DNA from: Odontocerum albicorne
Lineage: Eukaryota > Arthropoda > Insecta > Trichoptera > Odontoceridae
Direction: 5' to 3'
Assembly (NCBI GenBank): GCA_949825065.1
Contig: OX463850.1
Span: 188,501-252,500 of the forward strand
Length of the DNA stretch: 64,000 nucleotides
In this document: positions 49,471-60,800 of the stretch, one piece after another
Layout: each line of letters opens with the position of its first letter
Numbering within the stretch: the stretch's first letter is position 1
Program-made: the position numbers and the translations under genes
The notes under the pieces: model-generated
Told to the model about the DNA's origin: nothing
What the model saw: the letters and a program-made list of their open reading frames with translations, nothing else
The model's database searches: none

Positions 49471-51270
49471 TGATATGATTAAGATCGTGTTTTTTTAGAG
49501 TATTTTAATATTGCGCGACAATCGCTTGAATAATTGCACGCGATTTCAGGATTGTGTCCAGTGGTCTAAAGTGACCAGGATTCTGGAAGCTGTGGATCCG
49601 CAGAAGTCGAGGAATATTGATTAGAGGACAGTTTGTAAGGAAGCTATAGCCCCACTCCTCTTCTAAGCTGGCCGATAATATAATTAGTAGTTACAGCGTT
49701 TCCCAAATGGGATTTCCCAAACAACCGACATTTTTTCGATATGTGCTACGCTAAAAATATTTCATTATATTGTAAAAATCATAAATAGGTTCTATGACTA
49801 AATTTAATTGGGAAACACTGAGTTAGTAAACACTTGAGTTAGTAAACAATAATTTACGTTTTGTTATTTCGTGTTACAGTTTCATTGTACGAGTACATGT
49901 CATATATAAACAAGAAAGATTTTAGAAATTCTGAATATAAAAAAAGTTGAACTTTTATGTACCAGGTATATAACCAATGTAACATCTATGTATGTGGATT
50001 CAAAGATGTAGAGATCTGGCATCTCTGCCTACGCTAAAAGCTAATAAAATGATGTGTGAAACTTATCGGTGGAAGACAAACGTCTGGCACAAGAACACGG
50101 GGAGGCCGTCAACAGGGAAAGTGCACTACTCGTATAATATTGCTAAGGAGTATAAGGAAGAAGAAACCCATTGTGAGGGCATTTTCAGTCAAACGAATGA
50201 ATTACCAAAGAAAAGAGACTTTAATATGATTTAATATATACGAGTAGATGAGCTGAAACATGTATGTTGCGATTGAAAGTATTGAGCCCAATTTTCTCTG
50301 CGAATCCCAATCCCTATAGGTTTCGAATTGGGATTCGCAGAGAAAATAGGGCTTAACATAACTGTACTTCTAATTGCTACATCATATACTCGTATGTCAT
50401 TCGGTATGAAATTAACGTACTTCTGATTGATTGGAAGGTATTTTAGTAGACCAATATATACAGCCAGTCAATTGATATAAATAATCATTCATGCTCTATC
50501 TACATTATTTTGCTGTTTAACAATTTTAGCTCTATCAGATATATTCGATGATTTTCAGGGATATTTTCCACTAGTTTAAATTATTTTTTTGGAGTTTTTA
50601 CCGCATTAAGATGGCTTCAATTATGACCGACGTTTCAAAGGCATTATAGCCTTAAAGAGCGATGTCAAAAACATTACAATTCGTAACGTTTTAAATCGCC
50701 CTGAAAATGAAGACTGCAACACTTTCGAACCGTCGGCTTTCGTTAAAACCGACTCAACATGGAGAAACATTAGAAACTAAATACAGCTCTCCTTTGTATC
50801 TTCGCGAGAAACGGACGGACGGTCTCTTCGATCAAAATCGATAAAAAATAATGCTTTTATATTTTTGTATCCGAAGCGAACGTTTTGCGAGGAATTAGTA
50901 AGAAGCCTACCCTGCCTAGAGGTAGATGGGCTCGCCCAAAATAAATATCGGAGGCAAAGCAATATTTGTTTTTTCTATAATCTGTACTCCGTTTACCGAC
51001 TCCCGAGTTACTACTATATTTTTTGCAATAGCAAATATTTCGCACAAATAAATTACTTCTGGAAAAATGGACGGAGTGAAAGAAATAGCCTACAAGGTTT
51101 CTTTTTAAGAAATAGGATTGCTATGAAATCATGACTTTATTTATTTATGCAAATATTTTATTTTACAATGTACAATCTGGAGGTTTTATCTTTCCCCCGA
51201 AGGTCAACCGACCTGAAGAATTGTTTAAACGATTTGTTTCATCTTGGGGTGAAAGATTCAAATTTGAGCT
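49471..51270. other. intergenic with one strong hairpin
   Basis: No gene recognised. The inverted repeat at 50285-50353 stands out. 50560-51130 is less AT-rich and reads broken ORFs on both strands that I cannot assign. Confidence 0.6.
50285..50353. repeat. hairpin, 27-bp arms with one mismatch
   Basis: Arms 50285-50311 and 50327-50353 (core TTTTCTCTGCGAATCCCAAT) with a 15-nt loop. Confidence 0.95.
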
Positions 51271-51276
51271 TTGTAT

Positions 51277-51356
51277 TATACGAGTATAATACAATTTGAG
51301 CTTCGTATTATACGAGTATAATACAATTTGAGCTTTGTATTATACGAGTATAATAC
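51277..51356. repeat. 31-bp repeat, 3 copies, each with a near-palindrome
   Basis: Each unit holds gtattatacgagtataatac, a palindrome broken only at its CGAG core. Confidence 0.9.
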
Positions 51357-51399
51357 AGTGAATAAATAATGATAAAGGAAGGTTACTGGGTATACCTAC

Positions 51400-51720
51400 T
51401 TGTATATTCATTTGTCCGTGATTTAAAAGATGGTGGGAGAGGTGTAAGAATGAGTTAAATAAATGTATGTGGAGTTCGATATGCTGATGATATGGTTATG
51501 ATATGCTGATAATATGATGATGATATGATGATGATATGATGATGATATGCTGATGATATGCTGATGATATGCTGATGATATGCTGATGATATGCTGATGA
51601 TATGCTGATAATATGGTTATGTTTGCTGGAAATGAAGATGATTTAAGAGAAAGAATAAGTTGTATGTATGAGAGATATAGTCAAAGGTTTAAAAATTAAA
51701 GTAGCGAAACCAAAGGTTAT
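51400..51720 (+). mobile_element. LINE reverse-transcriptase remnant with YADD and an internal minisatellite
   Basis: 51474-51500 reads VRYADDMVM, the catalytic YxDD box of a reverse transcriptase. After a block of 11-bp repeats, 51607-51690 resumes with MVMFAGNEDDLRERISCMYE, the conserved continuation. Frame is lost across the repeat. Confidence 0.8.
51501..51614. repeat. 11-bp tandem repeat derived from RT active-site codons
   Basis: Unit gatatgctgat, at least eight units, plus imperfect gatatgatgat units at the 5' side. Confidence 0.9.
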
Positions 51721-52085
51721 GGTTTTTTTAAACAGGTGTGCTAAAAAGTGTGCGCCGTTTATTTGTCAACTCGGAGAAACCGGAGCAGGTTGATTAGTTA
51801 TGTTATGTTTACGTGTCATTGGCGAGTTAAAAGATACATTAAAAAAGGGAAAAGATCAAGATAAATGGAGCACTCAATGTCAATACACACGCACCGCGCT
51901 TTATCAAAAGTAGCAAAAATAACAATAAATAATGATGTGTTTGTGCCTACCTTGACGTACATAAGTGAACTAGGACTTGGCAGATGAATTATGGAAGTAA
52001 GATAAATGCTGCGGAGACGCCTGCATTGACAAAAAATGTGTTGTGTTAATGTATGAATGATTAGATAGTGCCCCATATCTACATA

Positions 52086-52760
52086 TTATGTTATGTTAAA
52101 AAACATATTAAGTAAGAAAACAGCATAAAACTCACCGCAGGAAGACGAACTACAAAGAAACACTTTTGATCTTCCGATATGTGATATCACATTCGACTTT
52201 AGGTGGAGTGTAGGAAAAGGAAACTGTACCTGCATGAAATGCTTTTTTCCATAGCATAATTTTGATGCGACATAAATTTCTGTAGAACTCGACTTGTACG
52301 TAGACCGCGTAGGTAGTTTGGAGGTAAAGAAGTCCTCAAGTCGATTTTGAAGAGCAGCTTCGTTTACTGAAGAAAATTCCTCGGACATCGTTGGATGGAG
52401 AGCGGAAAAGATGAACGTCTGATGGAGCAAGATCGGAAAAATAGGGCGGATGTGGAATAACATCCCAACCGAGCTCTCAAATATCCGCTTTCGTAATTGT
52501 AACCGTATTCTGACGGGCATTATCATGCTAAAATATCACTTGATGATGTCTTCTCAGGCGCTTTTCTTGAATGCATCCTCAAGGCGACGGAGCTGTTGGC
52601 AATACACCTCAGAAGTAATGGTAACATTCCTCTGCAACATTTTGTAGTATATGACGTCTTCTTCGTCCCAAAAGAGGCTCAATATTATTTTACGTGGATG
52701 GATGGTACTCGTATTAAACTGACATCGACATATGCCAACAAAATTTATTTCCAAAGCAAT
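52086..52760 (-). pseudogene. mariner transposase remnant
   Basis: Minus strand. 52554-52754 reads HPRKIILSLFWDEEDVIYYK, then RNVTITSEVYCQQLRRLEDA, the central mariner transposase region around its catalytic WD. 52086-52526 contains EEFSSVNEAALQNRLEDFFT and a following SKLP, matching the C-terminal region. The two parts are in different frames, and the segment carrying the last catalytic Asp (the SPDLAPSD region) is scrambled. I found no terminal inverted repeats. Dead mariner-family element. Confidence 0.8.
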
Positions 52761-52814
52761 GTCACGTTAAAAACTAAAAATGCTATAAACTTCTGCATCA
52801 AGCTAATATTTTAG

Positions 52815-53465
52815 ATCAATGATGTCTAATATACACATATCTAAAACTAAAATGCAAGAAAATATTTGACCGTTTTTGAAAAATATTCTTACAACATTAA
52901 TTAGAAACAGCGAACCAAAAGATCAATTCAAAAGAAAATATGTTATGATAGCAACGATATTTTTTCTAAAAGGTCTGCAACTATTCTTTCTCAACTAATC
53001 ACAAACTTTAACGTTTCTCATATACTCGTATTTTATTTATGATCTTTAAAGCATATTCTGTTTAATAATAACATATTTTTAATAAAATTTGTTTAATTTT
53101 TTAATGAAATTATTTAGACACTAACGGTTTTTAGCTGAAGTTGATTGGAAAAGTTAATTCAAATAAAATGATAATAGTACTTCATGTTTTCATTAAAAAA
53201 CAGAAAAAAATGGCGCAGAATTCAGAAGGGAAGACACTGCCATAAATCAAGTTAAAAAGAACATCGCATCATTTTGCAAAATACGGTTTGGTCATCGTTC
53301 AATTGTTGTTTTTAAATGGCCACTGTAAGTGTGACTTTGAAGATGAGACACTGCATAATGTTTTTCGTTTACCCTTAGGAACAGCATAATCGGGAAATGG
53401 AGTTGATTTCATCAAAAGGTAAAAAATCATTAACAGACACTGACATCAAAAAATGCTTCACGTTT
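52815..53465. other. intergenic, nothing recognised
   Basis: AT-rich DNA next to the mariner remnant; may include its untranslated end, but no inverted repeat was found. Confidence 0.5.
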
Positions 53466-53687
53466 TTTTTATTACACTTTCGTTGTATACAGTATAACTT
53501 GGCGGGCTTATTGAGATGAGGTAATCTCTTCCAACCAACTAGAAAGATGTTCAAGAGGCTTTAAGTGAAACCAGACTGAAATCTTATTTAAATAATCTGA
53601 GTTCTAACGGGAATCGAACCCGTAACCCTTGGATTGGAAGACAGGCGTCTTACCAATTTGGTCACAGAGGTTGTCAATGTTCTTTGG
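53466..53687 (-). mobile_element. tRNA-derived SINE, body type 1, minus strand
   Basis: Reverse strand runs from CCTCTGTGACCAAATTGGTA and GGGTTCGATTCCCG through the body to the tail gttatactgtatacaacgaa. A well preserved copy. Confidence 0.85.
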
Positions 53688-54066
53688 ACGTAGCGGAAGA
53701 CCTGTTGACAGAGAAGACAGGTCGACTTTTATATACATACTAAGTCAAATATACGTGACTCTATCTAAAAAATACTTTTCAACTAAAAATAAAAATGGGA
53801 AGTGGTCCACGGACCGCTAATTCGAGACATCTGGTGAAGGATATATTGGTTAGGGGGGAAAATACTATCGTACAATAGTCTACAAGAACGAAGTGACACA
53901 AGGCCAATACAGCGCAATATGACAGTCCAGGCTGCAGACTGCAAGCTGCAGGCGTCACACACAAGTTCAGGGCTGCATTCCCGGCAGGGCCATCCATCAT
54001 CCTGCCATCGCCGGACTGAATGGCTGCTGCACGTCACGAGGATATCTGCAAACAAAAACTACTTAC

Positions 54067-54185
54067 GCAACTGCAAACCTTATGCCCAGATCCAATGACT
54101 GAGGATTTTGTATTTCGCATCGATTTTGTTCACATTTTTGTGGCTTTCTGCAGACATCCAACGTGTTGATTCCACAAAAATGCAC
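54067..54185 (-). CDS. candidate exon of an unknown minus-strand gene
   Basis: Acceptor 'tttttcctttcag' and consensus donor gtaagtag bound a 119-nt stop-free segment reading VHFCGINTLDVCRKPQKCEQ, then NRCEIQNPQSLDLGIRFAVA, with four closely spaced cysteines. Just 21 nt further on, a strong acceptor 'tttttgtttgcag' is followed by a GC-richer, cysteine-containing stretch (to about 53810). Function unknown; no family recognised. It could be one exon of a gene whose other exons I cannot find. Confidence 0.3.
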
Positions 54186-54194
54186 CTGAAAGGA

Positions 54195-54350
54195 AAAATA
54201 CAATAATATATGTTTTGTAGTTATGTCATAAGGAATGTTTTGTAGCCATATCATAAGGAATGGTTTGTAGTTATGCCATAAATAATGCTGTGTAGTTATG
54301 TCATAAGGAATATTTTGTAGTTTTGTCATAGGGAATGTTTTATAGTTATG
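54195..54350. repeat. ~31-bp tandem repeat, 5 copies, diverged
   Basis: Tttgtagttatgtcataagg variants, about five units. Confidence 0.88.
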
Positions 54351-54469
54351 TCATAAGAAAGCACGTAAAGGCAATTCAATGTTAATGAGTATTACATACG
54401 AGTAAGATATTTAATAAACAAAATTTTATATGAGTATTGTTATTTCATAGAAATAATATACATCCAAGT

Positions 54470-54668
54470 AAGACAACCATGGCCTAGTTGGTAAGAAGAC
54501 GCCTATCATCTGACTGTTGCGGGTTCGATTTCCGTTAGAACCTAGATTTTTTTTAAAACGATACCAGTATGGCTTTCCCTTTTGACATATTTCTGGTTGG
54601 TTTGAAAAGATTGTCACCTGACAATAAACCCGCTACCTTGTACTGTATACAACAAAAGTGTAATAAAA
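54470..54668 (+). mobile_element. tRNA-derived SINE, body type 1
   Basis: Head CCATGGCCTAGTTGGTAAGA, B-box GGGTTCGATTTCCG, body, tail ccttgtactgtatacaacaa then an A-rich end. It ends less than 20 bp before the 46-bp satellite. Confidence 0.85.
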
Positions 54669-54684
54669 AAAATCATATAAAAGC

Positions 54685-55838
54685 AGAGAATATTTGATAA
54701 AGCCCCGCAATACACTCACCGGAGGATCTTAGAGAATATTGATAAAGCTCCGCAGTACACTCACCGGAGGATCTCAGCGGACATTTGATAAAGCTCCGCA
54801 ATACACTCACCGGAGGATCTCAGCGGACATTTGATAAAGCTCCGCAATACACTCACCGGAGGATCTCAGCGGACATTTGATAAAGCTCCGCAATACACTC
54901 ACCGGAGGATCTCAGAGAATATTTGATAAAGCTCCGCAATACACTCACCGGAGGATCTCAGCGGACATTTGATAAAGCTCCGCAATACACTCACCGGAGG
55001 ATCTCAGAGAATATTTGGTAAAGCTCCGCAATACACTCACCGGAGGATCTCAGCGGACATTTGATAAAGCTCCGCAATACACTCACCGGAGGATCTCAGA
55101 GAATATTTGATAAAGCTCCGCAATACACTCACCGGAGGATCTCAGCGGACATTTGATAAAGCTCCGCAATACACTCACCGGAGGATCTCAGAGAATATTT
55201 GATAAAGCTCCGCAATACACTCACCGGAGGATCTCAGCGGACATTTGATAAAGCTCCGCAATACACTCACCGGAGGATCTCAGAGAATATTTGATAAAGC
55301 TCCGCAATACACTCACCGGAGGATCTCAGCGGACATTTGATAAAGCTCCGCAATACACTCACCGGAGGATCTCAGATAATATTTGATAAAGCTCCGCAAT
55401 ATACTCACCGGAGGATCTCAGCGGACATTTGATAAAGCTCCGCAATACACTCACCGGAGGATCTCAGATAATATTTGATAAAGCTCCGCAATACACTCAC
55501 CGGAGGATCTCAGCGGACATTTGATAAAGCTCCGCAATACACTCACCGGAGGATCTCAGAGAATATTTGATAAAGCTCCGCAATACACTCACCGGAGGAT
55601 CTCAGCGGACATTTGATAAAGCTCCGCAATACACTCACCGGAGGATCTCAGCGGACATTTGATAAAGCTCCGCAATACACTCACCGGAGGATCTCAGAGA
55701 ATATTTGATAAAGCCCCGCAATACACTCACCGGAGGATCTCAGAGAATATTTGATAAAGCCCCGCAATACACTCACCGGAGGATCTCAGAGAATATTTGA
55801 TAAAGCCCCGCAATACACTCACCGGAGGATCTCGGCGG
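54685..55838. repeat. 46-bp satellite, about 25 copies, with alternating monomer types
   Basis: Monomer core gataaagctccgcaatacac then tcaccggaggatctcag. Monomers differ in a junction word: GCGGACAT or GAGAATAT. In the middle of the array the two alternate, forming a 92-bp higher-order unit; the ends are runs of one type. Confidence 0.97.
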
Positions 55839-56120
55839 ACACTCCACTCGTTGTACTCGTATAATGCAAATTATTCATTATTATTTTAAATATATCATAA
55901 GTGCTATACTACTATATGTCATAAGTGCTATACTACTTATATTTAAATATATCATATAGGCTATACTACTATACTAGTATATGTCGAGTTTCAAGGAATG
56001 TAATGTCCTGTGTGAACTAGGGTTCGCCTTATTAGATTTTTGAGAGTTGATTCGAATGACTATATTGACTTTTAATAAAAATATATTCTTAATAAGAAAT
56101 AAAACAGATTTTAATGAAAT
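55826..56120 (+). repeat. duplicated segment, copy 1 (uninterrupted)
   Basis: Sequence from the last satellite monomer through caaggaatgtaatgtcctgtg and ttattagatttttgagagtt matches 59365-59470 plus 60635-60800, but without the insertions found there. Contains a short internal ~35-bp duplication (cataagtgctatactact). Confidence 0.75.
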
Positions 56121-56317
56121 CATTTTATATTTTTTTAACTTTTGACAGAAATATTCTAGAAATTCATATTGAAATGGACATCTTGAAGAACCCTTCTAGG
56201 ATACTTGTATTTTGCGTTGGAGTTTTGTCTTTGAAGATGATAGTTATGTTGAAATTAATCTGAAAATAATTTTAATGTACTCTGTCAGTGGAAAAATATA
56301 TTAAAATTATAATTCGA

Positions 56318-56530
56318 CAACGACCTCCTTTAATGGTTGGTAAGATACTTATTTTCCATACTGGAGATTGCGGACTCGATTCCCGCCGAAACCCCATTTA
56401 AAAAAAAAGAATACTATTTTACTCTGGTTTTTACTTAAAGTCTCTTAAAAACATTAATTAGTAGGAAGGTATTGCTACGAGGCAATAAACCTTCCAGATT
56501 GTACTGTCTAGAACAAAGATGAAATAAAAT
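56318..56530 (+). mobile_element. tRNA-derived SINE, body type 1, diverged
   Basis: CGACCTCCTTTAATGGTTGG, CGGACTCGATTCCCGCCG, body, then ccagattgtactgtctagaa. Confidence 0.8.
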
Positions 56531-58675
56531 ACTACCATACCATTCTTCGCCTAAATATATATTTTTATTATATTATATATTTTTAATAGACGAGTATTAT
56601 ATCTAAATGTATTAAGCATTTTTTTAGGGAAAACGTTTTCTTCTTTCATTTCAAACTAAAGATATTTTTTTGTATTGTACTATTAACTGGTCAAGAGTTG
56701 CTTGCACCTCACTTGCAAAAAGCGTCATTAAGTTTTAATCAAATAATTTTCGTTCAAGCACACTACGAGTGTATCATGGAAGGAGATTTTGGGCAGTGTT
56801 ATTTTAATTTAATAATTTATTCCCTCCCATAAAGTTGATGACTTGTATCGATGACAATTTGGTGGAAACAGAAAGTGTTTTCTATCAAATTTGAAATCTG
56901 CCATAGGATCAAATATTTAAGGATATTTGAACAGTTATTCCAAATATACGATTTACTGTAAATTGGTGAAGAATCAAGTGCGAGTAGGTGGGACATGTCG
57001 AATGGGGAAGATAATTGTTCATACTTGTAGAAAGATCAAACGCGTACATAACACTCAAAGAAAACGTGGTCAAATGTTTCCTTTCCCATCTCACACGAGC
57101 GTATAGGGCTCTCCTTACATAAAAAATGTACTAAAGTGGGCTTTTTTCAGATAGTGGACTATTCTTTGGTCGTTTCAATTTGTTTGGTTAAGATTATTCC
57201 ATAGAACCGAGGCTTTATGGCTTTTGTGATCATTTTGGTACTACCGGATCTTTAACCAACTGGTTATTAAATGGTTCTACGATATAAAACGAGTATCCTG
57301 TATAGAGGAATAATAGTTTAAGGTGCAGGAACCAGATAATTTTGCATCTTTGGCCAGGCGATTAGTGATTTTATTTCCGTGTATATTTTCTTAGAATGCA
57401 CTTTAAGTACTCGTATGTATATATTGAGGGTTGGTCGACTTAAAAAAAGAATTGTTCATATGCTCAAGTGGGTACCAATATACAAATATAGTTTTTTTTT
57501 ATGATGGCATCCCCCGCTGGTACACAAAAATAATTATCACGTGTTTTTTTGTGTCAGAAAAGGAGGTATTAAATTAAAATACCGTGAAGCCGAGTGACAG
57601 TTCTGGGCTGCGCTGAAAAGAAAAGAGGGAAGCAATTGACAGGGGATGAGGGATGGACGTTGAGGGTGGGAGATGAGACTGAGCGGAGATAGGAGAGAGA
57701 GAAGAGAAGACGCGAGGTCTGTCACGGGTACGGCGTGTAACACCCTACAAATCGACAATCACAGTTTGACAAACAACTTTTCGGCTTTATGCATCTTCCG
57801 CTACGAGTATACTATATCAGGCGGGAGCTGGATGTTATCGGTCTATTTGCATGTTCGAATAAATAAATAAAAAAGAAAATAACTTGTCGAGTTCCTTTTA
57901 TAATTGATAGAATAACTTCGATATCCATTTCTTTTTCGTTAACGTGTCGAGATTTTTAAATTCGTGGCAATGCTGAAAATTGAGATAAGCTTTTTTTCAT
58001 TTTGAAAATTTGTGTCAGCGGCACACAACCTTTAATGTTTAATACTGTATTAAATTGTATTCCATTACGAACCCTGCAAATATTAAATAATCAAATAATA
58101 ATAATAGTAATATAAAATGTCTACGGCAACTAAAGTAAGAAATAATTTATAAAAATATTCAACTAGCACCAGTTGCCATCTTCACCACTTTATTATTATT
58201 ATATTCAAGTATAAGCCCAAGTCCCCCTCAGATTTAAAGTTACCAACCACATTAAACCACTTAATGCAGTTTTATATGTTTTGGATGTTGCATTGACAAT
58301 ACCCGAAATGCATCCTAAGGCTATAGATCAATCGCTCTATTATGATTTTATGTCTCGTATTAGACGGCAATGATACGGGCAGGATATACTCGTATAATAT
58401 GACGAGATGATGATCTAATTTCTTTGCAACACCACGGACCCTGGGGTCACAGTTTCGGCATTACTTCAGCGCAGTTCAGATGTAATCTCCGAAGCGAATC
58501 TGCGAGTTTTGTTTAATATGTATTGCGCGTGAGGAAATATCTCTGGAAGCGGTATTGCTGAAGTAACCCACATTAAAAGGTAAGACTGCGCTGCATTACG
58601 TCAGGGTTGAGAACTTTGGCTAATATTATGTCTTGCAACAAAGAAAACAAAACCTTTTATTAATTCATGTGTTGT
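56531..58675. other. intergenic
   Basis: AT-rich, no gene recognised. 57580-57740 is a purine-rich, GC-richer patch; 58440-58620 is GC-richer and ends cagggttgagaactttggc, which resembles a hAT-type terminus, but I found no partner. Confidence 0.55.
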
Positions 58676-58679
58676 ATCA

Positions 58680-59130
58680 CGTCTGGTTTATTGTAACTCT
58701 ATTTATTCTGGTTTACCTGATTAAAAAAATTCTAGACTACAGTCTGCTTTCAATTGAGATACTAGGCTGATATACTATATGATAGTCATAAATATTGTAA
58801 CATTAGTCCGGTTGAAAAAAGTTTACATTGGCTCGAGTGTCGCGAACGGATTCATTTCAAAGTTTGTCTCTTTGTTTTCAAATATCTTAATAGGATGTCT
58901 TCATTATATCTTTCGAATCTGTTTCTGAGAGTTGTTCTTTCGGAGAGGAGTAGAACTTTGAGATGGGTTTCTTGGTTTCTTCTACATCAAATAAATTGAT
59001 TGTTCCAAATCGATTCCGTTGATTGCGATAGCATGAAAAGTTAATTCACCAAACCCTGGATCTGAGAGGTTTAGAATTAGATGAACATCTTGGTTCAGGG
59101 ACTCCCGACAAAATTTAGATAAAAAAAATG
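58680..59130 (+). mobile_element. CR1/L2-like LINE remnant
   Basis: Reads SRLVYCNSIYSGLPD, then VEKSLHWLECRERIHFKVCL, FVFKYLNRMSSLYLSNLFL and VLSERSRTLRW: the C-terminal part of CR1/L2-clade ORF2 (LDYCNSLYSGLP, LHWLPV-ERI-FK). Stops and frameshifts throughout. Confidence 0.75.
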
Positions 59131-59471
59131 TGCATATCTACGGACAACCATAAATAAATACTTGACAGCAAACAATCTATAGGCAAATGGGGAACTCTAG
59201 TTTAAAGATAAAAAAAACACATAAAAGAAATTCAAATAACTAATAAGAGTTGTTTTATATTATATAGATTGTATATGGGTCTGCATCTAAATTATTTATA
59301 GATAGAAATTCTAACAAGACAGCCATTTAAAAGCAGCTGGTGTTGCCTAAGGAAACTTCACACTACCGCCACCGCAGGATCTCAGCAAAAACTCGTGTAA
59401 TGTAAATAATTCAGTTTATCTTTTTTAAATGTATCATCAGTGATATCTACTGTCGAGGAATGTAAAAATGA

Positions 59472-60636
59472 ATTGTATTGTATTACATTTTCGTTGTATA
59501 CAGAACAGCCTAGCGGGTTTATTGCCATGTGGCGATTTCTCCTAATCAACCAGAAATATGTTAAACATGTCAAGGGAAATGCAAACTACTCGTAGAATAA
59601 TTTAAAAAAATCTGTGTTTCAACCAGGGCTGTGGAGTCGGATGAAAATTTACTGACTCCGACTCCGACTCCGGCTTTATTTTATACTCCGACACCGACTC
59701 CGACTCCAACTCTTGACTCTGACTTCAATTTTTATTTTATTTTATAATTGACTGCGTCTAACTAATGTATTTATATTGACTTATTAATAATGGATACAGG
59801 TATAAATTAAAAATTAATTATATTCGTACACAAATGAAACAATTTAATAAAAAAATATATAAACAATACGCATTAAGCAATATCTTCACACTAAAATAAT
59901 ATTTAAAATTCATATTAATATTTAAAAAAAGACTAAAATGAAACATTTAAAATAATTAGAAAAACAACACAGGTAGGTATTAAAAAAAATAAGAAAACAC
60001 TTTAAAATAAAATAAAAAGGTTGCTTCATTTGTTTTCATACGTAAACTAAACCTTATTAATATTGTTTATTATTATTTTGATTCAATATTGAATAGAACA
60101 CAAGATAAGATTTTTGAAAGTAAATATACTTTATATAAATCTTATTTCCTATTCGTGGTCTAAATGGAATTAGATCTCAAAAAAAGCTCTTAACTTGTGT
60201 AGGTGGTAAGTGGTAAGGCCGTGACGGTCAGCGCTGAATCTTGAATAATTTCAGGATATCGCAGTATTGCTGTTTTTATATCTAATTTTATAAAAACTGT
60301 AAACTGAACGTAATCCCCTTTTGGGGTTTATTGCGATTATAAAAGTCTGCATAGTATCAGGCATGAAACGATGAGTGGTTAACTGGTTAACACATACCGT
60401 AACGTTATTCATTAAAGAAAATGTTAAAATAATTAAACGGAGTCGGAGTCGATCGATTTTTTCCGACTCCGACTCTGACTCCGCCTAAAATGCTCCGCCG
60501 ACTCCACGACTCCGGCTCCGACTCCGACTCCGACTCCACAGCCCTGGTTTCAACGGAAGTCTAACCTGCAACTCCCGCGTTTGAAGTCAGGCGTCTTACT
60601 AACTAGGCCATCAACTAAGCCACGGAGGTCGTCTTG
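59472..60636 (-). mobile_element. SINE body type 1, minus strand, split by a hAT-type element
   Basis: Tail and body at 59472-59623, head at 60547-60636 (reverse strand CCTAGTTAGTAAGACGCC and a degraded B-box). The 923-bp insert between them is flanked by GTTTCAAC on both sides. Confidence 0.85.
59624..60546. mobile_element. non-autonomous hAT-type element
   Basis: Perfect 8-bp target duplication GTTTCAAC at 59616-59623 and 60547-60554. Inverted ends CAGGGCTGTGGAGTCGG (left and, on the reverse strand, right), with GACTCC repeats inside both ends. AT-rich interior, no transposase. An 8-bp duplication plus CAGGG ends is the hAT signature. Confidence 0.9.
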
Positions 60637-60800
60637 TGTAAGTTAGAATTTTCCTTGTTAGATTTTTGAGAATTTATTCTCATGTTTACAGCCCGATAGT
60701 AAAATCCCTAAAATATTACGAAGCTCTTACGAGTATACTCTTAATAATTTATTATTTAAAAAATATAAAACATTTCTTAATTACTCAGAATTCGGTAATT

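Larger units (their letters stand above)
59365..60800 (+). repeat. duplicated segment, copy 2, interrupted by a SINE
   Basis: Begins with a single satellite-like unit (ccgcaggatctcagc near 59375), continues to gaggaatgtaaaaatg and resumes after the insertion with tcttgtgtaagttag and ttgttagatttttgagaatt. Homologous to 55826-56120 at roughly three in four bases. Confidence 0.7.

Noticed and set aside
53783..54055. 90-codon minus-strand cysteine-containing ORF as a gene of its own
   Set aside because: No donor site and no continuation; kept only as part of the micro-intron observation.
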